64,000 nucleotides of DNA from CAYHCE01 sp964355015 (GTDB lineage Bacteria > Cyanobacteriota > Cyanobacteriia > PCC-6307 > Cyanobiaceae): assembly GCA_964355015.1 (NCBI GenBank), contig CAYHCE010000014.1, positions 15,421 through 79,420 of the forward strand. The letters are read 5' to 3'. Numbering within the stretch: position 1 is the stretch's first letter; each line of letters begins with the position of its first letter. The notes beneath the pieces are model-generated. The model did not search any database. It saw only the letters and a list, made by a program, of their open reading frames with translations, and was not told the DNA's origin. Positions 1-8,385 of the stretch are shown here, in pieces. A program made the position numbers and the translations under genes.

Positions 1-2
1 TC

Positions 3-416
3 TCCGCTGAGCTGGATGCCAGTGGAGCCCGCCTCTTCTCCATCAAGGTGCCGGCTGGCAACCAGATCGTGCTGGGAGTGAACGGCTCTCCGCTGATGCA
101 GATGAGCATCTACGACGCGGAAGGGGCTTTGCTGGAGCCGAAAGGCCCGTTGCGGGTGGTGAGCCTTGGGGTGGTGCGCGGCTCCCAGGTGCAGCTGCTG
201 ATCAGCAACGACGGCGTGGCGCCGGCTCTGATCACCCTGTCGCTGAGGGCGGACCCCCCGCCAGCCAAGCCCGTCGCCCCGGTCACCACCCCCGAGACCC
301 CGGCCGGTTCACCGTCGGAGCCGCCCAGTCCAGACGCAGAGCCGGCCACTCCGCAGGAGTCGCCCCCGGCACCCAACCCGCCGCCGCCGGCGCCCGGCCC
401 GACGCCGTCCCAGTGA
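3..416 (+). CDS. C-terminal part of an exported-type protein with proline-rich tail (5' end outside window)
   Basis: The frame is open to the left edge, so only the end of the gene is present. The visible part has a beta-rich stretch of roughly 85 residues with alternating hydrophobic positions, followed by a tail of about 50 residues made almost entirely of Pro, Ala, Glu, Ser and Thr, typical of a flexible linker or wall-spanning segment. A GTG at 48 is in frame, but the protein clearly reads upstream of it. The beta-rich part could be a PPC-like domain similar in style to the protein at 48170-48931; that is only an impression. queC starts 16 nt downstream on the same strand. No function is assigned. 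Confidence 0.6.
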   Translation, partial: SAELDASGARLFSIKVPAGNQIVLGVNGSPLMQMSIYDAEGALLEPKGPLRVVSLGVVRGSQVQLLISNDGVAPALITLSLRADPPPAKPVAPVTTPETPAGSPSEPPSPDAEPATPQESPPAPNPPPPAPGPTPSQ

Positions 417-432
417 ACAGCAGAGCTTCAGA

Positions 433-1161
433 ATGGGCGACGGCCCGCCCCGAGCCCCGTTGACCGGCGCCCCCATCGCGATCGCCCTGCTCTCCGGTGG
501 CCTGGATTCGGCCACTGCCGCCGCCCTGGCGATCGAAGCGGGTCATCAGGTGATCGGCCTCTCGTTCGACTACGGCCAGCGGCACCGCCAGGAGCTGGCG
601 GCGGCGGCGGCCCTCGCCCCGGTTCTGGGTCTGGCGGAGCACCACACCATCGGCGTGAACCTGGCCGCCTGGGGGGGCTCTGCCCTCACCGACCGCGCCA
701 TCGCCCTGCCCAGCGAGGGGGTGGTGGACGGCCTGATTCCGCCCACCTACGTGCCCGGCCGCAACACGGTGTTCATCGCCCTCGGCCTCAGCCTGGCCGA
801 AGCGAGGGGTGCCGAGCGGCTGGTGCTCGGGGTGAACGCGGTTGACTATTCCGGTTATCCCGACTGCCGCCCCGACTATCTGGCCGCCTTCCAGACCCTG
901 GCCGATCTGGCCAGCAAGACCGGCCGCGAGGGCAGAGGCGCTCGCCTCTGGGCCCCCCTGGTGGCATGGAGCAAGACCCGGATCGTGAGGGAGGCCCTGC
1001 GGCTGCAGGTGCCGATCGATCGCACCTGGAGCTGCTATGCGGGCGGGGCCGAGCCCTGCGGTCGCTGCGACAGCTGCCGCATCCGCGATGCGGCCCTGTG
1101 CGAGGCCGGGCGCCCGGATCTGGCCAGCCCCGTGGCGCGCTCGCGGCCGGCGAAGGCCTGA
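433..1161 (+). CDS. queC: 7-cyano-7-deazaguanine synthase QueC
   Basis: Converts 7-carboxy-7-deazaguanine to preQ0 with ATP and ammonia, in the pathway to queuosine-modified tRNA. The 242-residue protein has the ATP-pyrophosphatase P-loop SGGLDS at residues 21-26 and the C-terminal zinc-binding cysteines C201, C209, C212 and C215, which define QueC. Length is normal for the family. The start is the ATG at 433. The stop codon overlaps the ATG of pabB in a TGATG junction, so the two are probably translationally coupled. Both preQ0 and the pterin half of folate derive from GTP, which may explain the neighbourhood. Confidence 0.95.
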   Translation: MGDGPPRAPLTGAPIAIALLSGGLDSATAAALAIEAGHQVIGLSFDYGQRHRQELAAAAALAPVLGLAEHHTIGVNLAAWGGSALTDRAIALPSEGVVDGLIPPTYVPGRNTVFIALGLSLAEARGAERLVLGVNAVDYSGYPDCRPDYLAAFQTLADLASKTGREGRGARLWAPLVAWSKTRIVREALRLQVPIDRTWSCYAGGAEPCGRCDSCRIRDAALCEAGRPDLASPVARSRPAKA

Positions 1162-2489
1162 TGGGTGCCACGCTGCTGCGTCGCCCCCTGGAGTGGCGTG
1201 ATCCCTGGATCCTGGTGACGCATCTGGCCCGGCGCTTCGGCGGCGAGGGTCTGGTCTGGCTGGATGGAGATGGCAGCCCGCTGGGCCGTTGGGCCACCCT
1301 GGCGGTGGCGCCGCTGCAGCAACGGGTCTGCCGCGGACTGCCCGGCGAGACCGGTGCCGCCGATCCGTTCGCGGCCCTGGAGCGGATCCGTTGCCAGGGC
1401 GGCCACTGGCTCGGCTGGCTGGGCTACGAGGCGGGCGCCTGGGTGGAGCTTGCCCCCCACTGGCCCTCGTCCGACATGGCCACCCTCTGGGCGGCCTGCT
1501 ATGACCCGCTGCTGCACTTCGATCTGCGCGAGCGGCGGCTGTGGCTGGAGGGCAGCGACAGCGGGCGGCTGGCTTCGATGGTCGCGGCGATCGAGGCGGT
1601 TCCGGTCGCAGCCGAGCCGGCGAGACTGCCTCCCACCGCAGCCATTCCCCTCGCTGACTGGCGCTGGCATACCGATCCCTCCGGCTTCGCCGAACGAGTC
1701 GAGTGGATCCGCGGCCGTATCGCCGCCGGCGATTTGTTCCAGGCGAACCTCAGCGCCTGTTGCGAGACGCTGCAGATGGAGCCGCCTGACCCGCTGGTCC
1801 TGTACGGGCGGCTGCGCCGCCGCTGTCCGGCTCCGTTCGCGGGCCTGGCCATCGCCTCCAGCGGCGGAGCCGGCGAAGCGGTGCTGTCGGCCTCGCCGGA
1901 GCGCTTCCTGAGGCTTGATGCCGCCGGCCGTGTCGAAACCCGGCCGATCAAGGGCACCCGCCCGCGTCATGCCGATCCGCTGGCCGACGCGGAGGCAGCC
2001 GCCGACCTGATCACCAGCCCCAAAGACCGGGCGGAGAATGTGATGATCGTGGACCTGCTGCGCAACGACCTGGGGCGGGTGTGTGAACCCGGCTCGATCC
2101 GCGTGCCCCAGCTTGTGGGGCTGGAGAGCTATGCCCAGGTGCATCACCTCACCTCGGTGGTGGAGGGACGATTGAGGCCTGGGCGGACGGTGGTGGATCT
2201 GTTGCGGGCCTGCTGGCCCGGCGGCTCGATCACCGGCGCCCCCAAGATACGGGCCTGCCAGCGCCTGAGCGCGCTTGAACCGGTGGCGCGGGGGCCTTAC
2301 TGCGGCTGCCTGTTCCGCCTGGGCGAGGACGGCAGCTTCGACAGCAACCTCCTGATCCGCAGCCTGATGCTGAAGGGACGGAGGCTGCGGGTCCACGCCG
2401 GCTGTGGGATCGTCGCCGACTCCGATCCCGCCGGGGAGGCGGAGGAACTGGGCTGGAAACTCGGGCCGCTGCTGGAGGCCCTGGCCTGA
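1161..2489 (+). CDS. pabB: aminodeoxychorismate synthase component I (PabB)
   Basis: Chorismate-binding enzyme that makes 4-amino-4-deoxychorismate for folate. The motif PIKGT at residues 262-266 carries the lysine (K264) that marks PabB; anthranilate synthase TrpE has PIAGT at this place. The C-terminal chorismate-binding blocks are present, including an SPERFL segment, a DLLRNDLGR segment and GSITGAPK. At 442 residues it is the usual size. I took the ATG at 1161, which overlaps the queC stop; the frame stays open further upstream but that part overlaps queC. It is followed directly by pabC with another TGATG overlap. No glutamine amidotransferase (PabA) gene is nearby, so PabA would be supplied from elsewhere. 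Confidence 0.93.
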   Translation: MGATLLRRPLEWRDPWILVTHLARRFGGEGLVWLDGDGSPLGRWATLAVAPLQQRVCRGLPGETGAADPFAALERIRCQGGHWLGWLGYEAGAWVELAPHWPSSDMATLWAACYDPLLHFDLRERRLWLEGSDSGRLASMVAAIEAVPVAAEPARLPPTAAIPLADWRWHTDPSGFAERVEWIRGRIAAGDLFQANLSACCETLQMEPPDPLVLYGRLRRRCPAPFAGLAIASSGGAGEAVLSASPERFLRLDAAGRVETRPIKGTRPRHADPLADAEAAADLITSPKDRAENVMIVDLLRNDLGRVCEPGSIRVPQLVGLESYAQVHHLTSVVEGRLRPGRTVVDLLRACWPGGSITGAPKIRACQRLSALEPVARGPYCGCLFRLGEDGSFDSNLLIRSLMLKGRRLRVHAGCGIVADSDPAGEAEELGWKLGPLLEALA

Positions 2490-3385
2490 TGGCGGACCGC
2501 TCCGCCGCTGCGGCCATCGGCTGGATCGACGCTCCGGACGGCGGGAAGTGGGGCCCGCCCGAGATGTTGACGATCCCTCTCTCCGACCGGGGTCTGAGCC
2601 TGGCCGACGGCCTGTTCGAGACAGTGCTGCTGGAGGCGGGTCGGCCGTGGCTGCTGGCGGAGCATCTTCAGCGGTGGCTCAGCAGTGCCGCCTTGCTCGG
2701 CATGGCTCCTCCTCCCGATCGGCCCCGGGTGGAGGGGCTTGTGCGTGAGGCGGTCCGCCGCAGCGGTATCGCGACGGGCGCCCTGCGGCTGAACTGGAGC
2801 AGGGGCAGCGCCCGCCGAGGCATCGACCTGCCCGTGTCTGACGGCGGGGAGGAACCCGCCGCGCCCCACCGCTTCTGGTTGCAGCTCAGCGCCGGCCCGC
2901 CGCGCTTCGATCCGCTGGGGGTGATCGTCAGTCGCAGCGAGCAGCGCAATGCCGCCAGCCTGCTGAGCCGCTGCAAGACCTTCGCCTATGGCCCTTCGGT
3001 GCAGGCCCGCCGCGAGGCACGCAGCGCGGGCGCCGACGACGCCCTGCTGGCGAGCACCGCCGGCGGGCTGTGCTGCGGCACCACCGCCAACCTGCTGGTG
3101 CGCCGGCACGACCAGTGGTGGACCCCGGCCCTGGGCAGCGGCTGCCTGCCGGGCGTGATGCGGGCGCGGGCCCTGGCACTGGGCCTCGCCCGGGAGGCCC
3201 AGGCTCCGCTCGAACCCCGCCAGTTGGAGGGAGGCGCCCTGCTGGTCAGCAGCCTGGGCTGCCGCCCGATCCAAAGCCTGGAGGGTCGGCCGCTGCCGCT
3301 GTGGCCGGATCCGGAAGGGTTCTGGCGTCAGCTGCTCGACGGCGGCCCCGAGGTCGCGCCTGAGCTGCCGGAACGGTTGTCATAG
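2489..3385 (+). CDS. pabC: aminodeoxychorismate lyase / class IV aminotransferase (PabC)
   Basis: A fold-type IV PLP enzyme of 298 residues. Its place behind pabB makes 4-amino-4-deoxychorismate lyase (p-aminobenzoate plus pyruvate) the likely activity. The PLP-binding lysine is K163 in the segment SRCKTFAYGP. The region around residue 190 (ADDALL...) and the C-terminal SSLGCRPIQSL block fit the class IV family. The ATG at 2489 overlaps the pabB stop (TGATG). Branched-chain or D-amino acid aminotransferases share this fold, so the assignment rests on context as well as sequence. Confidence 0.88.
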   Translation: MADRSAAAAIGWIDAPDGGKWGPPEMLTIPLSDRGLSLADGLFETVLLEAGRPWLLAEHLQRWLSSAALLGMAPPPDRPRVEGLVREAVRRSGIATGALRLNWSRGSARRGIDLPVSDGGEEPAAPHRFWLQLSAGPPRFDPLGVIVSRSEQRNAASLLSRCKTFAYGPSVQARREARSAGADDALLASTAGGLCCGTTANLLVRRHDQWWTPALGSGCLPGVMRARALALGLAREAQAPLEPRQLEGGALLVSSLGCRPIQSLEGRPLPLWPDPEGFWRQLLDGGPEVAPELPERLS

Positions 3386-3411
3386 GGTCGGCGGATCGAC
3401 GCAGGCGGGCC

Positions 3412-3936
3412 GTGGTCGTCAGAGGATCGGGAGCGGGGCGGTGTTTCGGGCTCGGTGGCGCCGCTGTCTGCGGGGCCCTGATCGTGGTTCTGGGTGCCTG
3501 TGGCGGTTCGCAGGAGGTGGGGGTGCAGAACGCCAGGGTGGGAGATCTGCTGGTCGAGGCGGAGGGTGTGAGCGTCCGGCTGGCCAGGGCCTTTCAGCCC
3601 GGCGTCTCGAACGGGCTGTACAAGGGCGCCGTGCGGGTGAAGGCACCCGGCGAGCCAGCCGGCGGCACCCTCTACGCGCTCAATGCGGTGTGCAGCCTCA
3701 AGGACAGTCCCGGCTGGCCCACCTACGACAATCTCTATGGGTACCGCATCACCGATGTCGCCCAGGCCCGGCAGGTATCCGCTCAGCCCCGCTGGCAGAT
3801 TCTTTATCATTTCGATGGCAGGATCGAGGGCAGCGGCGCCATGAAGCCCCAGGCCTGGACCGCACGCCTCAAGGACAACCTCTGCCGTCGCGCTGATTTC
3901 GACGACAGCAGCGCACGCGCCCAGCGCAGGGACTGA
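3412..3936 (+). CDS. small predicted lipoprotein
   Basis: A protein of 174 residues with a lipoprotein signal peptide: basic start, hydrophobic stretch (residues 13-28) and lipobox LGAC with the modified cysteine at residue 30. The mature part is about 145 residues with three cysteines and no domain that I recognise. The start is a GTG at 3412, 26 nt after pabC; no better start precedes the signal peptide. It could be cotranscribed with queC-pabB-pabC, but there is no functional link. It is probably anchored in the inner or outer membrane facing the periplasm. Confidence 0.7.
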   Translation: MVVRGSGAGRCFGLGGAAVCGALIVVLGACGGSQEVGVQNARVGDLLVEAEGVSVRLARAFQPGVSNGLYKGAVRVKAPGEPAGGTLYALNAVCSLKDSPGWPTYDNLYGYRITDVAQARQVSAQPRWQILYHFDGRIEGSGAMKPQAWTARLKDNLCRRADFDDSSARAQRRD

Positions 3937-3988
3937 GATCAGCCTTTTCCGGTGGTTCCCCGGCCCCAGTGCCCGCCTGCTGGATCCG

Positions 3989-4030
3989 GTATCCAGTGAT
4001 ACTTCCGAGGCCGATGCTCTCGCCTTGGAT
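3989..4030 (+). promoter_or_regulatory. NtcA-type promoter of fmdA
   Basis: A perfect NtcA consensus box, GTA-TCCAGTGA-TAC (GTA-N8-TAC), lies at 3989-4002. Exactly 22 nt downstream is a -10-like hexamer TTGGAT (4025-4030). This geometry matches class II NtcA-activated promoters of cyanobacteria, where the box replaces the -35 element. The expected transcript start near 4037 leaves a leader of about 25 nt before the fmdA ATG. The -10 is not the ideal TAN3T. Seen directly: box and spacing. Inferred: activation by NtcA under nitrogen limitation. Confidence 0.65.
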
Positions 4031-4062
4031 GCAGGTGAAACCTCTCCTTAGGTAGAGCTTCC

Positions 4063-5268
4063 ATGCCAAAGACTCTGTTCAAGGTTGATCTCACCAAGCC
4101 GATGGATCAGCAGGAGATGCCGGGTCATAACCGCTGGCATCCCGACATCCCCGCCGTGGTGTCAGTCAACCCTGGGGAGGTTTTCCGGATCGAATGCAAG
4201 GACTGGACCGACGGACAGATCAAGGACAACGACGACCCCCAGGACATCGCGGAGGTCAATCTGGAGGTGGTGCATGTTCTGAGTGGTCCCATCTGGGTGA
4301 ATGGGGCTCAGCCCGGTGACATTCTTATTGTAGACATTCTCGATGTCGGTGCGCTCCAGGGCGACGAATGGGGCTTCACAGGAATTTTCGCCAAGGAGAA
4401 CGGAGGAGGCTTCCTCACCGATCATTTCCCCAAGGCTGCCAAGGCCATCTGGGATTTCGAAGGCATCTACACGAGCTCCCGCCACATCCCCGGCGTTCGT
4501 TTCGCCGGCATCACACACCCAGGCCTGATCGGTTGCGCCCCCTCCCATGAGTTGCTGAGGGAATGGAACCGCCGCGAGACCGAGCTGGTGAACACGGCTC
4601 CGGACCGTCGCACCTACGGAGCGGGTCTGTCGGGCAGCGAGCCGGTGCTGGCCGCTCTGCCGAATCCGAACAGCGCCATCCTCGGCACCCTTCCCTCCGC
4701 CGAGTTCGAACGGGTGGCCAACGAGGCTGCCCGCACCGTCCCCCCACGTGAGCACGGCGGCAACTGCGACATCAAGAATCTCACCAAGGGCACCCGGATC
4801 TATTTCCCTGTCTACGTGGAGGGTGCCAAGCTTTCGATGGGAGATATTCACTTCTCCCAGGGAGATGGGGAAATCTCCTTCTGCGGTGCCATCGAGATGT
4901 CGGGCTATCTCGACTTGCGCGTCGAGATCATCAGGGGAGGAGTGGAGAAGTACGGGATGGTCAATCCCATGTTCAAGACCAGTCCCGTTGAGCCACACTT
5001 CACCGATTACCTTGTGTTCGAAGGAATCTCAGTCGATGAGTTCGAAGGCAAGCAGTACTATATGGATGTACACATTGCCTATCGACGTGCCTGCCTCAAT
5101 GCCATTGAGTACCTCAAGAGATTCGGCTACACCGGTGAGCAGGCCTACCTACTGCTGAGCTGTGCGCCGGTGGAGGGTCGGATCAGCGGCATCGTCGACA
5201 TCCCTAACGCCTGCTGCACCCTTGCCATCCCCACGTCCATCTTCGACAGGGACATCCTTCCCTGCTGA
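4063..5268 (+). CDS. fmdA: formamidase, FmdA/AmdA family
   Basis: Predicted to hydrolyse formamide (or another short amide) to ammonium and the free acid in the cytoplasm. The 401-residue sequence is collinear with the FmdA/acetamidase family: N-terminal GHNRWHPDIP segment, the VLSGPIWVNGAQPGD block near residue 75, GITHPGLIGCAPS in the middle and a C-terminal segment ending in AIPTSIFD. Start ATG 4063. A perfect NtcA box lies 60 nt upstream and fmdB follows after a strong terminator. Codon use is slightly less GC-rich than in queC/pab. The exact amide substrate cannot be read from sequence. Confidence 0.9.
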   Translation: MPKTLFKVDLTKPMDQQEMPGHNRWHPDIPAVVSVNPGEVFRIECKDWTDGQIKDNDDPQDIAEVNLEVVHVLSGPIWVNGAQPGDILIVDILDVGALQGDEWGFTGIFAKENGGGFLTDHFPKAAKAIWDFEGIYTSSRHIPGVRFAGITHPGLIGCAPSHELLREWNRRETELVNTAPDRRTYGAGLSGSEPVLAALPNPNSAILGTLPSAEFERVANEAARTVPPREHGGNCDIKNLTKGTRIYFPVYVEGAKLSMGDIHFSQGDGEISFCGAIEMSGYLDLRVEIIRGGVEKYGMVNPMFKTSPVEPHFTDYLVFEGISVDEFEGKQYYMDVHIAYRRACLNAIEYLKRFGYTGEQAYLLLSCAPVEGRISGIVDIPNACCTLAIPTSIFDRDILPC

Positions 5269-5281
5269 GGTCCTCCTTCTG

Positions 5282-5311
5282 ACAGGGACTTGCCGGCAAG
5301 TCCCTGTTTTT
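5282..5311 (+). terminator. Rho-independent terminator after fmdA
   Basis: A perfect inverted repeat of 13 + 13 nt (arms ACAGGGACTTGCC and GGCAAGTCCCTGT, 5282-5307) runs directly into five T residues (5307-5311). It begins 14 nt behind the fmdA stop. This is one of the few textbook intrinsic terminators in the window and separates fmdA from fmdB, so fmdB may be expressed from read-through or its own promoter. Confidence 0.85.
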
Positions 5312-5356
5312 GGCTTCAGTCTTTGTCCGAGACCTCTTTCGTCCTGTTCGCCTGAC

Positions 5357-5632
5357 ATGCCCGTCTACGAATTCAGCTGCACGCAAGGCTGCGACAACTA
5401 CGAAGTGTGGCGCAGCATTGACACACGCCAGAGTCAGACTGACTGTCCTGTCTGCGGCGGCAACGGGATCCGAGTGTTCTATCCGCCGATGACACTCACG
5501 GGCCCGCTACGGCTGAAGCGGGAAGTGGCCGAGCCGCGGCTTGTGCGCAAGGAGCGCACGGAGGAGTCGACCAGTAAGCCGAGGCTGCGCACCAGCAGCA
5601 CCCGACCCTGGATGGTGAACCGGGGCTGCTGA
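5357..5632 (+). CDS. fmdB: FmdB-family zinc-ribbon protein
   Basis: A 91-residue protein starting MPVYEFSC, with a zinc ribbon formed by C8, C12, C30 and C33. It matches the FmdB (putative regulatory protein) family often found beside formamidase genes. I chose the ATG at 5357 because the family always begins at this tyrosine/phenylalanine-rich strand; the frame is open further upstream but there overlaps fmdA and its terminator. The C-terminal 45 residues are basic and poorly conserved. A 7-bp inverted repeat (GAACCGG at 5617-5623, CCGGTTC at 5638-5644) spans the junction with convergent urtE. Confidence 0.8.
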   Translation: MPVYEFSCTQGCDNYEVWRSIDTRQSQTDCPVCGGNGIRVFYPPMTLTGPLRLKREVAEPRLVRKERTEESTSKPRLRTSSTRPWMVNRGC

Positions 5633-5642
5633 TCCTTCCGGT

Positions 5643-6359
5643 TCAGACGGTGAGAAACTCCTGGACGATGGCGTCGGAGAGCTGCCCCGTTGGGCCGCTG
5701 GACACGATGCCGCCGCGCTGCATCGCGTAGTAGTAGCTGGACTGGCGCACGAAGTGCAGATGCTGCTCAACCAGGAGCACGCTGATTCCTGTCTCCTTCA
5801 TGATTCGCTGCACCGCATGCTCAATGTCCAGGATGATCGATGGCTGGATTCCCTCGGTGGGTTCATCGAGCAGCAGTAGTTTCGGTTTGCCCAGCAGCGC
5901 GCGGGCAATCGCGAGCTGTTGCTGCTGACCGCCGCTGAGATCTCCACCCTTGCGATTCAGAAACTTCTCCAGGATGGGAAACAGGTCGAAGACCAGCGGA
6001 TCGATGTGGCGATTCCTGCCGAGCCCGCCTGGCAGGGCCTCCATGCCGAGCAGAAGGTTTTCGCGCACCGTGACCTGCGGGATGATGTCCCGCCCCTGGG
6101 AGACATAACCGATCCCGGCTCTGGCGCGCCGGTAGGGTGGTTCCACGGTGAGTTCTTTGTCGCTGTACAGCACCGAACCCGATCTCTGCTGCAGCAGGCC
6201 GATGATCGTTTTGAGGAAGGTGGTCTTGCCGACGCCATTGCGACCGATCAGGCAAACCATCTCCCCTTCAGGGACCGATAGATCGACGTCACGAAGGATA
6301 TGGCTTTCGCCGTAATAGACATTCAGATCGGATACCTGAAGAAGCGGTTGAGCACTCAT
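5643..6359 (-). CDS. urtE: urea ABC transporter ATP-binding protein UrtE
   Basis: The second ATPase of the urea importer, related to LivF of branched-chain amino acid transporters. It is 238 residues with Walker A GRNGVGKTT at 39-47, a signature LSGGQQQQ and Walker B LLLLDEPTEG. Last gene of urtABCDE; 40 nt separate it from urtD. The ATG at 6359 is clear. It works in the cytoplasm, paired with UrtD on the UrtBC channel. It ends 10 nt from the convergent fmdB. Confidence 0.95.
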   Translation of the reverse strand: MSAQPLLQVSDLNVYYGESHILRDVDLSVPEGEMVCLIGRNGVGKTTFLKTIIGLLQQRSGSVLYSDKELTVEPPYRRARAGIGYVSQGRDIIPQVTVRENLLLGMEALPGGLGRNRHIDPLVFDLFPILEKFLNRKGGDLSGGQQQQLAIARALLGKPKLLLLDEPTEGIQPSIILDIEHAVQRIMKETGISVLLVEQHLHFVRQSSYYYAMQRGGIVSSGPTGQLSDAIVQEFLTV

Positions 6360-6399
6360 GGTCTGGGGGTCGTGCGTGCGTGGATGGCAGGGAGGTTGG

Positions 6400-7146
6400 C
6401 TAGTTTTCTGATTGGCCGAGATACACTTCGATCACGCGGGGATCCTGCTTCACTTTTTCCAGTGGACCTTCGGTGAGCAATTGCCCCTGGTGCAGCACGG
6501 TGACCGGGGCATTGAGGTCACGGATGAACTCCATATCGTGTTCGATCACGACCACGGTGTGATCCCCCGCCAGTGATTTGATCAGCTCGGCGGTACGTAG
6601 GGTTTCCTCATCTGTGAGTCCGGCCACCGGTTCGTCGAGCAGCAGAACTTCAGGTGCCTGGGCCACGAGCATGGCGATGGCCAACCACTGCTTCTGGCCG
6701 TGGGACAGGGAGCCCGCCTTGGTGGTGGCATGGGGGGACAGGCCCACGTAGTTCATCAGCCGCTGCACTTCGTCTTTGGCGGAGCTGGGCAACCGATCGA
6801 GCATCAGGTTGAAGGCGCTCTTCTGAGGCGAGGCTGCCAGTTCGAGGTTGCGCTGCACCGTGAGATTCTCGAACACCCGGGGCGTCTGGAACTTGCGCCC
6901 GATCCCATCCCTGGAGATCCGTTGTTCCGAAAGTCCCACCAGGGAGCGGCCCTTGAAGGTGACGGTTCCCTTGGTGGGCCGTACCTTGCCGGTGATCACA
7001 TCGAGGAAGGTGGTCTTGCCGGCGCCGTTCGGTCCGATGATCGACTTGAGCTCACCCTTGTGAAGGCTGAGGCTCAGATCGGTGAGCGCGTAGAAGCCAT
7101 CGAAGCTCACGCTGACGTCCTTGAGCTCGAGGAGTGGTGCGGTCAT
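6400..7146 (-). CDS. urtD: urea ABC transporter ATP-binding protein UrtD
   Basis: The LivG-like ATPase of the urea importer, 248 residues. Walker A is GPNGAGKTT (38-46), the signature is LSHGQKQW rather than LSGGQ, as in other UrtD/LivG-type subunits, and Walker B is VLLLDEPVAG. ATG start at 7146. It lies between urtC and urtE on the same strand, consistent with a single operon read from the urtA promoter. Confidence 0.95.
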   Translation of the reverse strand: MTAPLLELKDVSVSFDGFYALTDLSLSLHKGELKSIIGPNGAGKTTFLDVITGKVRPTKGTVTFKGRSLVGLSEQRISRDGIGRKFQTPRVFENLTVQRNLELAASPQKSAFNLMLDRLPSSAKDEVQRLMNYVGLSPHATTKAGSLSHGQKQWLAIAMLVAQAPEVLLLDEPVAGLTDEETLRTAELIKSLAGDHTVVVIEHDMEFIRDLNAPVTVLHQGQLLTEGPLEKVKQDPRVIEVYLGQSEN

Positions 7147-7209
7147 GGGCTCTGGCCTGCTGGAGGGGAACGGGTTGCGGAGGGCGAGGTGGAATCGGGG
7201 TACCTGGGT

Positions 7210-8325
7210 TCAGGACACCTCTTCAAGGGCAGCCACTTCCTCGTCGAGCTGGGGATAGGTACGGGCCTTGGGGGCCAGGCCGAAGGCTGCCAGCATGGTG
7301 CGCAGCCCACCGCCCGTGAACCAGCCGTAGATGCCATCAGGCATCAGCACCACCACGAAGATGAACAGGGCCCCCTGAACGAACAGCCAGAGTTCCGGCA
7401 GCGCCTCGCTGACCAGGCTGCGCAGGTAGTTCACCAGAACGGCTCCGATGATCGGGCCCACGAGCGTGCCTCTGCCGCCGACAGCCACCCAGATCACCAT
7501 CTCGATGGAGGTGGAGATGGACATGAACTGTGGCGACACGATTCCGGTTTGGACCGTGTACAAAGCACCCGAGACCCCACAGAGACCACCCGCCACGAGG
7601 AAGACGATCGTTTTGAAGGGAACCGGATTGAAGCCGGTGAAACGAAGGCGTTGTTCGTCGTCGCGGATGGCGATCAGCGCATCTCCAAACCTGCCCGTGG
7701 TGAAGTAGCGACAGATGATGAAAGCCACGGGCAGAAGCACAACCGTCAGCCGGTACAGCCACAGCTGCATTTCACCGGATCCGACCAGCATCCCGAACAG
7801 CTCGCAGGTGCTGGTCTTGAGGCCATTGGTGCCGTTGATCAGCTTCTGCTGGCCGTTGAAAAAGTGATAGAACACCATCAACGCCGCCTGGGTGATGATG
7901 GAGAAATAAACGCCCTTGATACGGTTGCGGAAGATCAGATAGCCCACCAGGCCCGCCACGATGGCTGGAATCACCCAGAGGGCGATGAGGGTAAAGGTGG
8001 GTGACCAGAACGGCTGCCAGAAGAATGGGAGTTGCTCAACACCGTAGTTCTCGAAGAACTTTGGAATGCCGTTGCCCCCCGCCTCGCTCTTCGTGTTGAG
8101 CATCAGGTACATTGCCACCGCATAACCGCCCAGGGCAAAGAAGATGCCTTGACCAAGGCTGAGCAGACCGGTGTATCCCCAGATCAGATCGATCGCCAGG
8201 GCCGTGATGGCCAGAGCGAAGTAACGTCCGAACAGATTGAGCCTGAACTCACTGAGAATCGCCGGCAGGATGAACAGCGCGATCGCCAGCAGGATCCAGG
8301 GAAGGAGTCGTTTTAGCAGTTTCAC
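7210..8325 (-). CDS. urtC: urea ABC transporter permease UrtC
   Basis: One of the two membrane subunits, LivM-like, with about nine to ten hydrophobic segments over 371 residues and the cytoplasmic loop typical of this permease class. I placed the start at the GTG at 8325: a GGAGG ribosome site lies 8 nt before it and the protein then begins VKLLKRLLPW, as other UrtC proteins do. The frame stays open up to a TTG at 8367, but that extension looks like leader sequence. It forms a heterodimeric channel with UrtB. Confidence 0.93.
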   Translation of the reverse strand: MKLLKRLLPWILLAIALFILPAILSEFRLNLFGRYFALAITALAIDLIWGYTGLLSLGQGIFFALGGYAVAMYLMLNTKSEAGGNGIPKFFENYGVEQLPFFWQPFWSPTFTLIALWVIPAIVAGLVGYLIFRNRIKGVYFSIITQAALMVFYHFFNGQQKLINGTNGLKTSTCELFGMLVGSGEMQLWLYRLTVVLLPVAFIICRYFTTGRFGDALIAIRDDEQRLRFTGFNPVPFKTIVFLVAGGLCGVSGALYTVQTGIVSPQFMSISTSIEMVIWVAVGGRGTLVGPIIGAVLVNYLRSLVSEALPELWLFVQGALFIFVVVLMPDGIYGWFTGGGLRTMLAAFGLAPKARTYPQLDEEVAALEEVS

Positions 8326-8385
8326 GTCGGGGGCCTCCAGGACTGGAGATGGAACGGCAGGCGGCAAGGCAGAGGGGTTGAAGGG

